Source: Megaustenia siamemsis (lineage: Eukaryota; Mollusca; Gastropoda; Stylommatophora; Ariophantidae). From it: 64,000 nt of DNA. Location: the NCBI GenBank assembly GCA_032433765.1, contig JAVIAB010000051.1, positions 151,205,276 through 151,269,275 on the forward strand, read 5' to 3'. Of the stretch, positions 35,346 to 45,789 are shown in pieces; within the stretch, counting starts at the first letter, position 1; every line of letters begins with the position of its first letter. Position numbers and translations under genes: made by a program. A model generated the notes under the pieces. That model saw only the letters and a list, made by a program, of their open reading frames with translations. It was not told the origin of the DNA and ran no database searches.

Positions 35346-35471
35346 AACACCTAAAACATCCAAGCCCTGACACTGCAATATTTCTGGCCAGCCAACCAAC
35401 ATAAACAAACTTAACAGACCAAAGCAATTAAATGATTGAGAGAAACATTGACCAAACTATTAAAAGGATAT

Positions 35472-35526
35472 TTCATTGGATATATTCTATCTTTCGGTAT
35501 ATTCCCAAATGTGAGAATCCTTGACC
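35472..35526 (-). CDS. XPO7: XPO7 exon 7 in window (55-bp exon)
   Basis: This very short exon encodes (G)SRILTFGNIPKDRIYPM plus two bases of Lys, matching vertebrate GNRILTLGEVPKDQVYALK. The acceptor is CTCTAAG. The donor is ATATCCTTTT, the AT-type U12 consensus. Phases fit exon 6 (one base carried over) and exon 8 (one base supplied). Confidence 0.92.
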
Positions 35527-35784
35527 CTTAGAGAAAGAAACATTGCATTATTATTAACAAAAAAGTGTAGAGATTGATAAAATAAGATGTTTAACCAAAT
35601 AAAAGAAAGAATTATCAGTCTGACCTAAAAAAAAGATTTAATGGAGGTTGCTAATCAATCTCAATGACATATTAAGCATACACTTGGTATATTAATCTGT
35701 CATAAAGGTTAAAGTTAGCTAATAAAAATGAGAAAGTTGTGTACAATAGTATTTAGGATTAAGGTCATAAACAAGGACATTGCC

Positions 35785-36225
35785 ACAGCTGTTTGTTCTC
35801 ATATTAAAGTGGTATTTTAGTTATAATCTTGCAAATTTTATTGCATTTATGAATCAAGGTGTCCTGACCTAGTTCAGTCTCCCAATTTTTAAAAATTGAT
35901 ATTTTATTAGAGTGGTTTCAATTTGTTACACCACACACACATACATACAAAGCATTACATTTTTAGCTGAAGTCAATATTTATGTTTGAACTATATTCTA
36001 GTAGTTAATGCTCATAAGAAAAAGATCAAAGAGTGGCAGTTCTGAGATTTTCCAGGGATGCAACATTCAACTGTTAACCACTAAAATGTTTAAATTTTAA
36101 GATACAACTTTTTCTAATCAATTTGAATGTAAAGAAGTATGTATCTTGTATTGTCCAGGAAAGGCATTGATAAGCAAATCAACTAAAGTATTAATGACAA
36201 ACAATTGTGTGGCACAGATGTTGTG
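35785..36225 (+). repeat. Unclassified interspersed repeat, copy 2
   Basis: The diverged partner of 27155-27600, in the same orientation. Confidence 0.65.
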
Positions 36226-36314
36226 GACAAATTAGCTACAAATTGTGAAGATAAACTTTTTCTGGTTATTATTTAACAAACACTCAAAGACTAACTATCT
36301 GCATTTTTTTATAC

Positions 36315-36515
36315 AAGGTTCTTGTTTAGATTGGCTTTTACCTTCTAACAAATGACAATTAATACATTGTTTACATTGGCTTTTACCTTCTAACAAATGA
36401 CAATTAATACATTGTTTACATTGGCTTTTACCTTCTAACAAATGCCAATTAATACATTGTTTACATTGGCTTTTCCCTTCTAACAAATGACAATTAATAC
36501 ATTGTTTACATTCCA
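36315..36515. repeat. 45-bp tandem repeat, about 4.5 copies
   Basis: The unit is TTGGCTTTTACCTTCTAACA + AATGACAATTAATACATTGTTTACA. Confidence 0.95.
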
Positions 36516-36925
36516 AGAAAACAAGATTATGTTTACATTTAAATCAAGTGCTGTAGAGAATTGAAAAGAACAATAAGAAAGAAAAGGCTGAAGTCACTTT
36601 AAACTTTGTTCTAAACTCAGATTATGAACAACAAACAATATCTAATTTACGGTCAAATGGCACTCATCAGAATAAAAAGATAATATGAACAAAAACATTT
36701 AAATAAGACAAAAACAAATAATTAGACTGGAACATCTAGACTATTTAATGAGGCCAGTAATACAAGTCATTTCTCAATCTGAGATGCCATTGTTTGTTTG
36801 TTTTCTTTATACAAATGTTGTTGTTATGGATCCCGAAGCTTGTGAGCCGACACCCTTTGGCCCGATGCCATATAATGATATCTGCAGGTATTTCTGAGTA
36901 CCCTAGAAGTTCTTTACAAGATATT
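36516..36925. other. XPO7 intron 6, no gene recognised
   Basis: AT-rich intronic DNA. No feature recognised. Confidence 0.5.
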
Positions 36926-36929
36926 CAAT

Positions 36930-37200
36930 TTCTATCTATCTATTGTCCTTTCGAGCTGAAGTCGGCACATAGGGCAGAACCACAATCTCAAAAACAGAAA
37001 CCTTGCGTGCCAAAGTGGCACATATTGCAGAGATCACTGCTCTAAAATGTATGGTGCTGTTTCCATAACAATACTTTTTACAATGACAGCTTGTCAAGCC
37101 ATCGATCAACCTCCTTAGTCGCCTCTTACGACATGCCTGGAAGGTCACAGTGTCACTATTCTTTACTTCCCTCATAATGAGGTCCCAGTAACACACAAGA
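36930..37200 (-). mobile_element. Short retroelement D with shared LINE tail
   Basis: On the minus strand it starts near TGTGTTACTGGGACCTCATT and ends in a GAAAGGACAATAGATAGATA tail. It has an 86-codon open frame with LRRLIDGLTSCHCKKYCYG. The same element occurs at 45.19-45.47 kb. It shares its 3' tail with the LINE at 45.8-46.8 kb, so it is probably mobilised by that LINE. Confidence 0.65.
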
Positions 37201-37239
37201 AATATTCAATTTACCAGGAGGTAAATAGAGTTTGCTTGA

Positions 37240-38190
37240 GGAAGTAGAGTTTGCTTTAATGTCAATAAGCTTTGGAGAGCCAAAAAAGATGATGTTACTG
37301 TTTTATGTTGGTGTTCACAAAGTGGACATGTTGGGGTTTGGTTTTATTGTATTCTATTGATGTGGTTGTTCAATGATACATGATTGATTCTCAGTCTGAA
37401 GATGGTGGTTTGGCCTCTTCTTTTTAGGTTGTTAATGTTGTCATGTGGGTTTGGCCTTGCCATGTATTAACAAAATTCTCTTCTTGTTTCTCCCATGGCC
37501 CATCCATTCAGCAATCTTCTCTATTGTTAGAGTTTATGATTGTTTTACCTGTGTTTAATGAGATCTTGGTGTTAAATTGTGTGTGTCTGAATCCTCTCTT
37601 AGCTAATGTATCTGCCTTGTCATTGCTTAGTGTGTTGGAGTGTCCTGAGATCCATTGCATCACTAACCTGTGTGCTAATGAGGTTATCTACATCTATGGT
37701 GAGCTCTTGTTTATGTTACTTCCTAATGCCTGCACTGATTTAGAATCGGTAGATGTGACTGTATTTTCCTATGATGGTATGGTATCAAAAACAAATATTC
37801 AGATGATTCACTGCTGTTTCTAAGGCTATTATTTCTGCTTCATAACTGTTGCAGACTTCACCACATGGACTACATAGTGCTTCTGTTGTACCATCTGGAC
37901 AATGTATCAAAATCCCATATCCAGCTTTGATAGTTTGCTTTTGTGGCTGCACCATTAGTATATATATGTATCCAGTCATCTGGATAAGCAATGATGTTTT
38001 TCCTTGTGGCAGTTGTTAGTGATACTGGATCAGCATTTTTATCTATTCTGTCACATATTTCTATATAGATTTCTGGGTTTATGTAATTGACAACACAAGT
38101 ATTCAGCACTACCCTATTGAGGAAATACCTGTCTTAATAGGAAAATACAGATATACAATTTAATCCTGAGTTGTGTTCATAACCCTATGC
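37240..38190 (-). mobile_element. RNase H-bearing LINE, 3' part
   Basis: The minus strand encodes an RNase H domain: DDWIHIYTNGAATKA (first catalytic Asp of YTDG changed to Asn), AGYGILIHCPDGTTEALCS and NSYEAEIIALETAVNHLN. Frameshifts show that it is dead. It is separated from its RT half (39.55-40.44 kb) by another LINE. Confidence 0.8.
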
Positions 38191-38194
38191 TATT

Positions 38195-39315
38195 GTCATG
38201 AGTCTTCTTCTACCTTTTTAGCTCCCAGTGGAGCATAGGTCTTCAACAAACACTTTCCAAGTCGTTCTGTTTTTTGCCATTCTTTTAAGATCATTCCATG
38301 TCTTTCCCATCATCTTCATCTCTGCTTCTATCTGTCTTCTCCAAGAATTCCTTGGTCTTCCTCTTTGTCTTTTCCCCTGGGGATTCCAAAAAAGGGCTTG
38401 TTGTGTAATACTCTCAGTTGGCTTCCGCAGTGTGTGTCCTATCCAGCGCCATCATCTTTGTTGTATCTCTTTATCCACTGGTGTTTGACTGGTACATTTC
38501 CATAATTCTATGTTAGTGATTTTGTCCTGTCATGTCCATCCTTTTATTCTGCGTAAGCATCCATTAATGAAACTCTGTATCTTCGTGATTGTTAATTTTG
38601 TTGTTCTCCATGTTTCACATCCATATAATAGGACCGCCTTAACATTTGACTTGAAAATTTTTATTTTTGTATTTAACCTAATTTCTTTGGATTTCCATGT
38701 TTCCCAGTGCAATGAAAGCTCCTCTTGCTTTTGATATCCTTATTTTGGTATCATTTTCTGTTCCTCCCTCTTTATCTATATTACTGCCCAGATATATGTA
38801 AGATTGTACATCTAATAGAGGTATTTCTCCTAGTTTTATTTGGTTATTGCCAACTGTATTAATTCTCATAATGTTGGTCTTATCTCTATTAATCTTCAGT
38901 CCTAGCTGTTGTGATCTCTCATCAAGTATGCTCATTTTATCCTGCATCTGTTGATGGCTGTGTGATAGAAGAGCTATGTCATCAGCAAAGTCTAAATCAC
39001 CAAGTTGTTTGGTCAGTGCTGACCACTGGATTCCATTTCTGTTGTTTTGAGTTATTTTTATAATTCAATCTATGGCCAGTAGAAAGAGAAATGGAGACAG
39101 AAGGCATCCTTGCCTTACTCCTGTTCTTATTTCAAATGCTTCTGTAAGCTGTCCTTCATGCACTACACTACATTTCGTTCTTTCATACATTGTTTTTATC
39201 AGGTTAATAAACTTAAATGGGGATTCCGTACTGACTCAGCAACTTCCAAAACATTCTTCTGTCTAAACTATCAAATGCCTTTTTGTAATCTATGAATCCA
39301 ATATAAAATGGGGAT
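38195..39315 (-). mobile_element. LINE ORF2 fragment nested in the RNase H LINE
   Basis: The minus strand encodes the RT palm and thumb: GFIDYKKAFDSLD, GDLDFADDIALLSHSHQQM, LGLKINRDKTNIMRINT and IYLGSNIDKEGGTENDTKIR. Then come VKAVLLYGCETWRTTK, SFINGCLRRIKGW and a C-terminal RGRPRNSWRR-like region. Several frameshifts are present. It has no introduced RNase H. Confidence 0.85.
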
Positions 39316-39369
39316 TTTAGTTCTAAACTTTATTGTCATGAGTACACATGCATGAAAGACACCGCCAAT

Positions 39370-39545
39370 GATAGCTACTTTTTTAGGTAGCTTAGTTGGC
39401 CATGTGCTCTAGCATTTGTTTCTCATTGCAAGGCTCTGTGTCAAGGAGTACGGGTTCGATCCTGCTTTGGGCTGTCTATTGTTCTTTGCTTTTTTTTCTG
39501 TTGATTATTTGTGATTTTTTTCAGTGTTGTAAGCATACCTCTTTC
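39370..39545 (+). mobile_element. tRNA-like SINE head, family C
   Basis: TAGCTTAGTTGGCCATGTGC (A box-like) and GTACGGGTTCGATCCTG (B box) suggest a tRNA-derived head. The tail is short and unclassified. Confidence 0.5.
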
Positions 39546-39547
39546 CC

Positions 39548-41010
39548 TGAAATGATTCACTGATCTATTGCCTCGAAAGTTTCCCTTCATAATAATATTC
39601 ATTTATTATTATTTGTCTCCAATATTTTTCTTGTATGTTCCTGACATGCTGCAAAGTTGAGATCTGTTTGATTCTTTGGTTATGAACCCATGTATCTACT
39701 AACTTTCTGTTAGGATTGTCTCTCTCCATTCTCTTTAGTCTTTCATATAGCATCATATTTCTTTATCTCTTTTCATCTCTAAAAGAAAGGTTCTACATTG
39801 CAGTGTATTTCACATGCTGCTTTTGGTGTGGACCTCATCGTGCTACTGATGAGCCACAGTGCATTGTTTTGTATCTTGTTAAGTGAGGTGATGGTTGTCT
39901 TGCTGCATGTTACTAGTAGCGAGTTGCCATGTTGGTTGTCTTGCTGCATGTTACTAGTAGCGAGTTGCCATGTTGGTTGTCTTGCTGCATGTTACTAGTA
40001 GCGAGTTGCCATGTTCCAGAGTAGAGTGAACATAACCCAGTTAGAGGTTTCTAAGGGCTTCTTTATCTGCTCCCCATGAAGTACTACAAAGCCTTTTCAT
40101 AAGTTGTCATCTTCCTTCCCTTCTTAGTCAGGTTTTCTACATGTTTTTTCAGGTTCAGTTGACGGTCTAGTTGTACACCAAAGTATGTGAGATGCTCCTC
40201 TTTCTGTAGACCTCCTTGTAGGAGATTAAGCTTGATATTTGCCCTAGTTGTTTTGTTACTTCTGATAAATATTATTATACTGACTTCTGTGTATTGATCT
40301 TTAGTTTCCAGGAATTACAATATTCTTCTAGGCATCTGAGGTCTTTATTTAGTTGTAATTCTGCTATCCTAATGTTTGCGTTTGTATGCCAGATAACTAG
40401 GTCATCAGCAAAGAGAGCTTATCATTAGTCAGGGTTTTGGTCAGGGTTCAGAAATAACTTTAACATTAGTGCTAGCTTTATTATAGTTCATTTTGTGTTG
40501 CAAAGGTGAAGTCTGCTCAAGTGTTGTCCTAGCTTTATTCCTTTCTAAAACTGCTGTTTGTAGTTCCATGTTCCAAAATGGACGATATTTTCTTCTGCAT
40601 CCTTTAGGTATAGTTAGCATTGCAGCACTTAAGATGATTTGTGTAAACGTTTCATAGAATTCATCCATATAATTATCAGCTATGTTTCCCAATGGTTCAT
40701 CAGTGGTTTCTATGTATTGTTTCCAATCAGCTTCTTGAAACTCCATCTTGTCCTCTGCTTTGTCTGGATTTTGGGGGACCTTAGTGTCTTTGGTGGTTAC
40801 AATGGGCATGTGATTGCTGCCTATGTCTTCAATTACATGGATGCCACAGGAGTTATGAGGTCAGTAGAGCAAATGGTCAAGTCGGGTTTACTGAGGGAGA
40901 GATAAGCTCTATAAAGCAAGGTCGGTGTAGCCTCTGTATCTTGCATGACTGTGAGGTTAGATGATAGGCAAAGATCTTCTAAGTATTGTCCTGTAGAGTT
41001 TAGGTCAGAC
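39548..41010 (-). mobile_element. RNase H-bearing LINE, endonuclease end and RT half
   Basis: On the minus strand, the end of the endonuclease (IEDIGSNHMPIV) is followed by the linker (RKYRPFWNMELQTAVLERNK). An internal deletion near 40437 then joins to the RT palm (LADDLVIWHTN). RT thumb sequence (LEEYCNSWKLKINTQKS, HLTYFGVQLDRQLNLKKHV) continues to NPNRKLVDTWV near 39700. The finger and early palm region is missing. Confidence 0.82.
39895..40015. repeat. 41-bp triplication inside LINE coding sequence
   Basis: Three copies of GGTTGTCTTGCTGCATGTTA + CTAGTAGCGAGTTGCCATGTT, seeded within the RT region of the RNase H LINE. Confidence 0.95.
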
Positions 41011-41099
41011 TATCGCCATTGTTTCACAAATAATTTATGATTTTTTAAAATGCATGCAGTGCATCCTCTTAATATGCAATACAACTGATTTTTTTTTCA

Positions 41100-41170
41100 T
41101 TTTATATATATATATATATAACTATATATATATTACTATCTATATACTATATCTATATACTATATATATA
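41100..41170. repeat. TA-rich microsatellite
   Basis: Interrupted TA repeats immediately upstream of a truncated RTE-like LINE. Confidence 0.9.
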
Positions 41171-41463
41171 TATAGTAATGAAGAGGTTCTGAGAGAGGTC
41201 AAAGCAAAAAGAGAGCTAATTTCCAATGTTAGGAAGAAACAATCATCATTTTTTGGCCAAGTAATGAGAAGAGAACAACTTGAATATATTGTAACAACTG
41301 GAAAAATCGAGGGATGAAGAGATAGAGGGAAGCAAAGAGAAAAAATAACAGACAGCTTAAGAGAATGGCTTGGCAGGTCAACAACAGAAATGATAAATAG
41401 CTGCCGAGATCGAAAGTTGTGGAGAGACATGATCACCTACGCCATTAGGCCCGGTACTTGATG

Positions 41464-41465
<2 letters not shown>
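41171..41465 (+). mobile_element. RTE/BovB-like LINE, 3' end
   Basis: The plus strand encodes SNEEVLREVKAKRELISNV, SFFGQVMRREQLEYIVTTGK and, after an in-frame TGA, the terminal [13 protein letters not shown]. It ends TGATGATTATATA and runs into a TA repeat. Confidence 0.88.
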
Positions 41466-41548
<83 letters not shown>

Positions 41549-41600
41549 TATATATATATGTATGTATATATATATGTATATATAGATATATATAATATGG
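41466..41600. repeat. TA/TATG microsatellite
   Basis: A long TA run with TATG and GATA interruptions, between two LINE 3' ends that face each other. Confidence 0.95.
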
Positions 41601-42747
41601 CCCTTTTTGCCTTATCAGATGGTCTAGTGGAGGCTTTTGTGTATTTTTTTTAGGTTTTGTTTTTGTCGAACAGCTTCTCTCATGGGTAGTTCTATCAATG
41701 TTTGACAAACACACACGGCCACAGAATGAACAAGTCAGGCCCACTGATCCACAGAGTTTTCCATCCTTTTTCATGAGTCTTTTCTCTTCTAAGTTTTGCC
41801 TTCGCACAGTTTCAAATGATGTTATATCGTTCCTTATACATGCTCTCCATGATGTGCGATCACTAGCCAGATGTTCCCAGTCATTTTCACAGATGGAGAA
41901 GTCATTCATAGATGATTTACAGATATCTCTATATCGTGGTTTAGGTCTGCCGATTTGTCTTTTTCCGTGTGTTAGTTCACCATATAGTATTTGCCTGGGG
42001 ATGCGTTTTTCTTCCATTCGCTGGACGTGCCCCAGCCATCTTAGTCTTCGACATCTGAGCATCAACACGATTGTTGGGGTCTTAGCTCGTTGCAGGACAA
42101 TTAAGCTGGTTATTTTTTCCTGCCATTTGATGTGCATTATTCTGCGGAGGCATGTGGAAGACATTTAGTCTTTTTTCATGATTTGAATATGTTGTCCAGG
42201 TTTCAGATCCACATAATAGTGTGCTAAGCACATAAGTTTGATATATTAAGAGTTTGGTCTTCAATGTTAGTTTCATGTTGTTCCAGGCCCTTGCTGTGAG
42301 TTTGCAGAAAGTCGTGGCTGCCTTACCAATTCGGCTGTTTATTTCATCATCAAGAGAAGTGGTTTGCATAATTGTGGATCCAAGATATGTGAATTTCTGA
42401 ACTGATTCTAGTGGACAATCTTTTAGAGTGATTAATAGAGGTTTGATGTCATCGCATTGAATTAGTATTACTGTTTTCTTAACACTAATTGACAGTGAAA
42501 AAAAATCACATGCTTTGTCAAGGTTGTTGATCAGTGATTGTAAGGTGGCTTCACTATGAGCGACTAGGGCTGCATCGTCAGCAAGTAAAAATCCTTTAAG
42601 TAGGGCAACATTTGTTTTTGTTTTTGCTCTTAGTCGTGCTAAGTTGAACAGTGAGCCATCTGATCTTGTGCGAATGTAAATATCTCCTGAGCTGTTTTCG
42701 AAGTCGTAATTTAGAAGGACAGCAAAAAATATACCAAAAAGGGTGGG

Positions 42748-42748
<1 letters not shown>
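41600..42748 (-). mobile_element. LINE with C-terminal Cys/His finger
   Basis: The minus strand encodes the RT C-terminal half: TLKTKLLIYQTYVLSTLLCG, SETWTTYSNHEKRLNVFH, RCRRLRWLGHVQRMEEKRIP, RQILYGELTHGKRQIGRPK. It ends with a zinc-knuckle-like CSFCGRVC...THERSC. The 5' truncation lies at a TA repeat. Frameshifts occur near 42150. Confidence 0.85.

Positions 42749-42805
<57 letters not shown>
42749..42805. repeat. TA microsatellite
   Basis: About 27 TA dinucleotides. Confidence 0.97.
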
Positions 42806-42810
<5 letters not shown>

Positions 42811-43039
42811 ATATTTGTTATATTATTTGCGAGAATACCAGACCCAAAAGCCACCAATGATAAATATGGTTTGATGAAATATTAGAAACACCAGGAAACA
42901 TAAAAGCAAGTGAAGCCAACAGAAGAGCAAAAGACCACAAACTAAATGTCTCCTGAATGCTTACGGGTAAATAAGGAAGGAAGAAGAATAAGATGAATAC
43001 TGTTAACACCAAGCAACCTATGTCATCATCATAAAGTAT

Positions 43040-43172
43040 GCATTACACCTGTTACACCCCAAATAACCAACTTATTAACTGTCCTGCAACGAGCTAAGAC
43101 CCCAACAATCATGTCGATGCTCAGATGTCGAAGACTAAGATGGCTGGGGCATGTCCTTCGAATGGAAGAAAA
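43040..43172 (+). mobile_element. Fragment of the finger-bearing LINE
   Basis: The plus strand encodes MSMLRCRRLRWLGHVLRMEE, the same segment as in the 41.6-42.7 kb element. It is joined directly to an oppositely oriented RTE-like end. Confidence 0.75.
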
Positions 43173-43480
43173 ATGCATGATGGCATTGGTTATCATGTCT
43201 TTCCACAACTTTCTATCTCTACAGTTCATTATCAATTATGTCCATTTCCTAAGAAACCATTCTCTTAGACTGTTTTGAATTTTTTTTCTCCGATTTCCTC
43301 TCTCTTCTTACGTCAATTTTTCCAAATGTCATAACATATTCTAGTTATTCCCTTTTCATAACACGGCAACCAAAAAAGTTATTACTTTTTTTTCTGATCT
43401 GATGCTGGAAATTAGCTGTCTTTTTGCTTTGGCCTCTTTTAGCCTCATTATTCTTGTTATCTCTTCATGGTATTCTCAAT
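43172..43480 (-). mobile_element. RTE/BovB-like LINE, diverged 3' end
   Basis: Reverse complement of the common 3' end (GGTTATCATGTCTTTCCACA on plus, through TTTTTGCTTTGGCCTCTTTT). It has many substitutions and is older than the 9.7 and 28.2 kb copies. Confidence 0.75.
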
Positions 43481-43562
43481 TTATGTCATAGGAAAGACGC
43501 AAAAATAATACCATATCACATGTGAACAATTTATTATTATAAATAATACTAGAGCTTAATCC

Positions 43563-44224
43563 TTAATTACATTACCTATCCATGAATCACATTCTTACGA
43601 CACCTTCGTAAAATTTACTAATCCTAAATATTACATTTGGAATTCCAAAAAATATTATTTTCTTTGAACTTTTGTTACACAGCTGTGTGTTTACACCCTT
43701 GGAGAAACACCGGAATCCGATACGGTAATCATTTCCTGGCTTACGCTTGATTTATGAACCGAAATTCAAGCGCATGGCGTCATGACTACTGATGGTATTA
43801 CGTTGTCTTTCACATGTTGGCCATCAGTCCGTCAGTCCAGCCCGTATGTTCGGCTTCCTCTTAGCATCGTTCACTGCCTATCCCATGCTACAAAGGTTTG
43901 TTTGATGTCTCACAGACAGCCACAGAGATTTTTCCCCTCGCAAGGAAAAAAAAATATTTAAAAATCTTGAAAATTAGCCAAATTAATTTTTAAATAAAAA
44001 ACAGTCACGTTCTTATTACACCTTATTTTAGGAATAGCATGTTGTCTTTGAAATAAAGAACATCTGACATCAAAGAAAACAAATCAAACACTCAGGGGTC
44101 ACCAGACGCAATAATCAGGAAGGCATAAGGAGGGGCAACTGTTTGCTTGCTGCAAACTGTTGAATTTTAAAAAAAAACATTTTGAGTTTGCAAATTTTAC
44201 AAAGGTGTCATAATCTAGGGTTAA
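43563..44224 (-). mobile_element. TTAA-flanked MITE (copy B)
   Basis: Inverted relative to copy A. It ends GGTGTCATAATCTAGGGTTAA on plus. It holds one copy of the 31-bp segment (near 43878-43916) that is amplified in copy A, flanked by the half-repeats CATCAAAC and CAGTGAAC in reverse complement. No transposase. Confidence 0.75.
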
Positions 44225-44338
44225 TAATATTATATTGTGAAGACACAGCTTGTATTGTCTTTAATCGAATGTTGAGAAACTACAGGTTGGTACATCAAGT
44301 ATGTTTTATAAATTATTACTCCAAGAAAATATACATAC

Positions 44339-44421
44339 CATAGCAGACAATCACTTTGCTAATTTCCCGAAACAGCAAAATACCATTTGGAGAAGATATG
44401 TCAAATTGAAGTCGCTGAGAT
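44339..44421 (-). CDS. XPO7: XPO7 exon 6 in window
   Basis: The 83-bp exon encodes [18 protein letters not shown] then EISKVIVCY, matching human [19 protein letters not shown]. The acceptor is CCCTCGTAG and the donor is GTATGT. The first base completes Arg and the last base starts Gly. A plus-strand open frame over this region is its antisense shadow. Confidence 0.95.
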
Positions 44422-44756
44422 CTACGAGGGAAGAAATGCAATATGAACCTCTCAGTGTAAGCAGAAAAGTCAAAACTCTGAGGTTAACCATGTATGATTA
44501 CACACAACAATGCCATCTACTTCTTGCTTGTATTGTGCTATCTAACGCATTCTGTACCACAAGCAGCAAAATGCTCTTCCAGTAGCTTATACACTTAGCC
44601 TAAGAGCTGTGATTTGCAGCATATAATTTATCAACGTTTTTGTTATTATTTTTGTTAAAACCTTGTAATTCTCTTATTGTCCACTTTTCCGACTTCATGA
44701 ATAAAATGTCCCAAATAAATACAAGTTTTAGATATTCCATTGACTTTATTACTGTT

Positions 44757-44965
44757 GGGAGCTGCGATAGCTCAGTGGTTAGTGAACTGGACTACAAAGG
44801 ACAAGAGGTAGGGTTTGATCCCAAATGATGGCTTCTGGTTCACCCAGCCTTTAATGGGTACCAGATTTTTTTCTAGGAAAGTAAAGCGGCACGGGTGTAA
44901 TACCGACCACATTACTCCAAAAATCATGCGCCGTAGGTCTGTAAAATTTATGGACTGTAATAAAT
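44757..44965 (+). mobile_element. tRNA-derived SINE, family B
   Basis: The best-preserved copy: a head with GATAGCTCAGTGGTTAGTGA (A box) and GGTTTGATCCC (B box), then GGTTCACCCAGCC, TGGGTACCAGA and GTAATACCGACCACATTACT. It is not a tRNA gene because the cloverleaf is incomplete and the body continues. Confidence 0.78.
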
Positions 44966-45079
44966 TATTCAAGTATTTTTTTTTTTCCAACTACGAGTAC
45001 AACTCACACTGCTCCCAGCGGGAATCGAACACGGGTTGTCCGAACGTCAGTAGTCCGGTCGAGTGGTTTTCCCAACTAG

Positions 45080-45185
45080 GCTACCGAGGCTCCCAAAAAA
45101 ATACCATAACAATAGTTTTTACAATGACAGCTTGTCAAGCCATCGATCAACTTCCTTAGTCGCCTCTTACGACATGCAAAGACAT
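45080..45185 (-). mobile_element. Short retroelement D, truncated copy
   Basis: Contains the CAGCTTGTCAAGCCATCGAT and TTAGTCGCCTCTTACGACAT block, directly before a full copy in the same orientation. Confidence 0.6.
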
Positions 45186-45475
45186 GTATCCTACCATTCT
45201 ATTCTATTCTATTGTCCTTTCGAGCCGAAGACGGCACATAGGGCAGAGCCACAATCTCAAAATCAGAAACCTTGCGTGCCAAAGCGGCACATATTGCAGA
45301 GATCACTGCTCTAAAATATATGGCGCTGTTTCCATAACAATACTTTTTACAATGACAGCTTGTCAAGCCATCGATCAACCTCCTTAGTCGCCTCATACGA
45401 CATGCCTGGAAGGTCACAGTGTCACTATTCTTTACTTCCCTCATAATGAGGCCCCGGTAACACACGGGGGAAATC
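45186..45475 (-). mobile_element. Short retroelement D, full copy
   Basis: Matches 36930-37200. The 3' tail on the minus strand is GCCGTCTTCGGCTCGAAAGG + ACAATAGAATAGAATAGAAT. The GCCG-TCTT-CGGC hairpin is perfect. It has an 88-codon open frame of unknown meaning. Confidence 0.65.
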
Positions 45476-45789
45476 CTACCATTACCATCCTTTAATTAAA
45501 CCATACTTTACAGACTTGCATTTACAAGAAGAAAAACAAGAAACAGAATCATCATCACATTCAAGTATTAGGCATTGCTGTCATAGGTGATCATTTCTCT
45601 TCACAACTTTCTATCAGTATATAGAAAAGTGAACAAACAAACAAAATCACTTGAGTGAAAAAGATTTTTAAAATTTGTTAATACTAGTTTCACTGGCAAC
45701 AAATGAAGACAATAATGCAGAACACATGTGGCTCCAAAACAAATGTTCCAGCTCCATGTATCAACAGAATCCTATATTAGCAGAAATTA

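Larger units (their letters stand above)
32661..35471 (-). other. XPO7: XPO7 intron 7, predicted U12-type with AT...AA ends
   Basis: The 5' end ATATCCTTTT is a perfect AT-type U12 splice site. The branch-point-like TTCTTAAC lies about 10 nt from the 3' boundary. The frame and the conserved Lys-Leu-Lys-Gly require the intron to end ...TTTAATCAA with exon 8 beginning G TTA AAA. Using the adjacent AAG as an ordinary AG acceptor would shift the frame into a stop. Rare AT-AA U12 introns are reported in other species. Confidence 0.7.

Noticed and set aside
44301..44585. 94-codon plus-strand open frame that looks like a small gene
   Set aside because: It is the antisense shadow of XPO7 exon 6 and its intron flanks.
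44757..44830. Possible tRNA gene
   Set aside because: A and B boxes are present but the cloverleaf is incomplete and the sequence continues as a SINE body seen in other copies.
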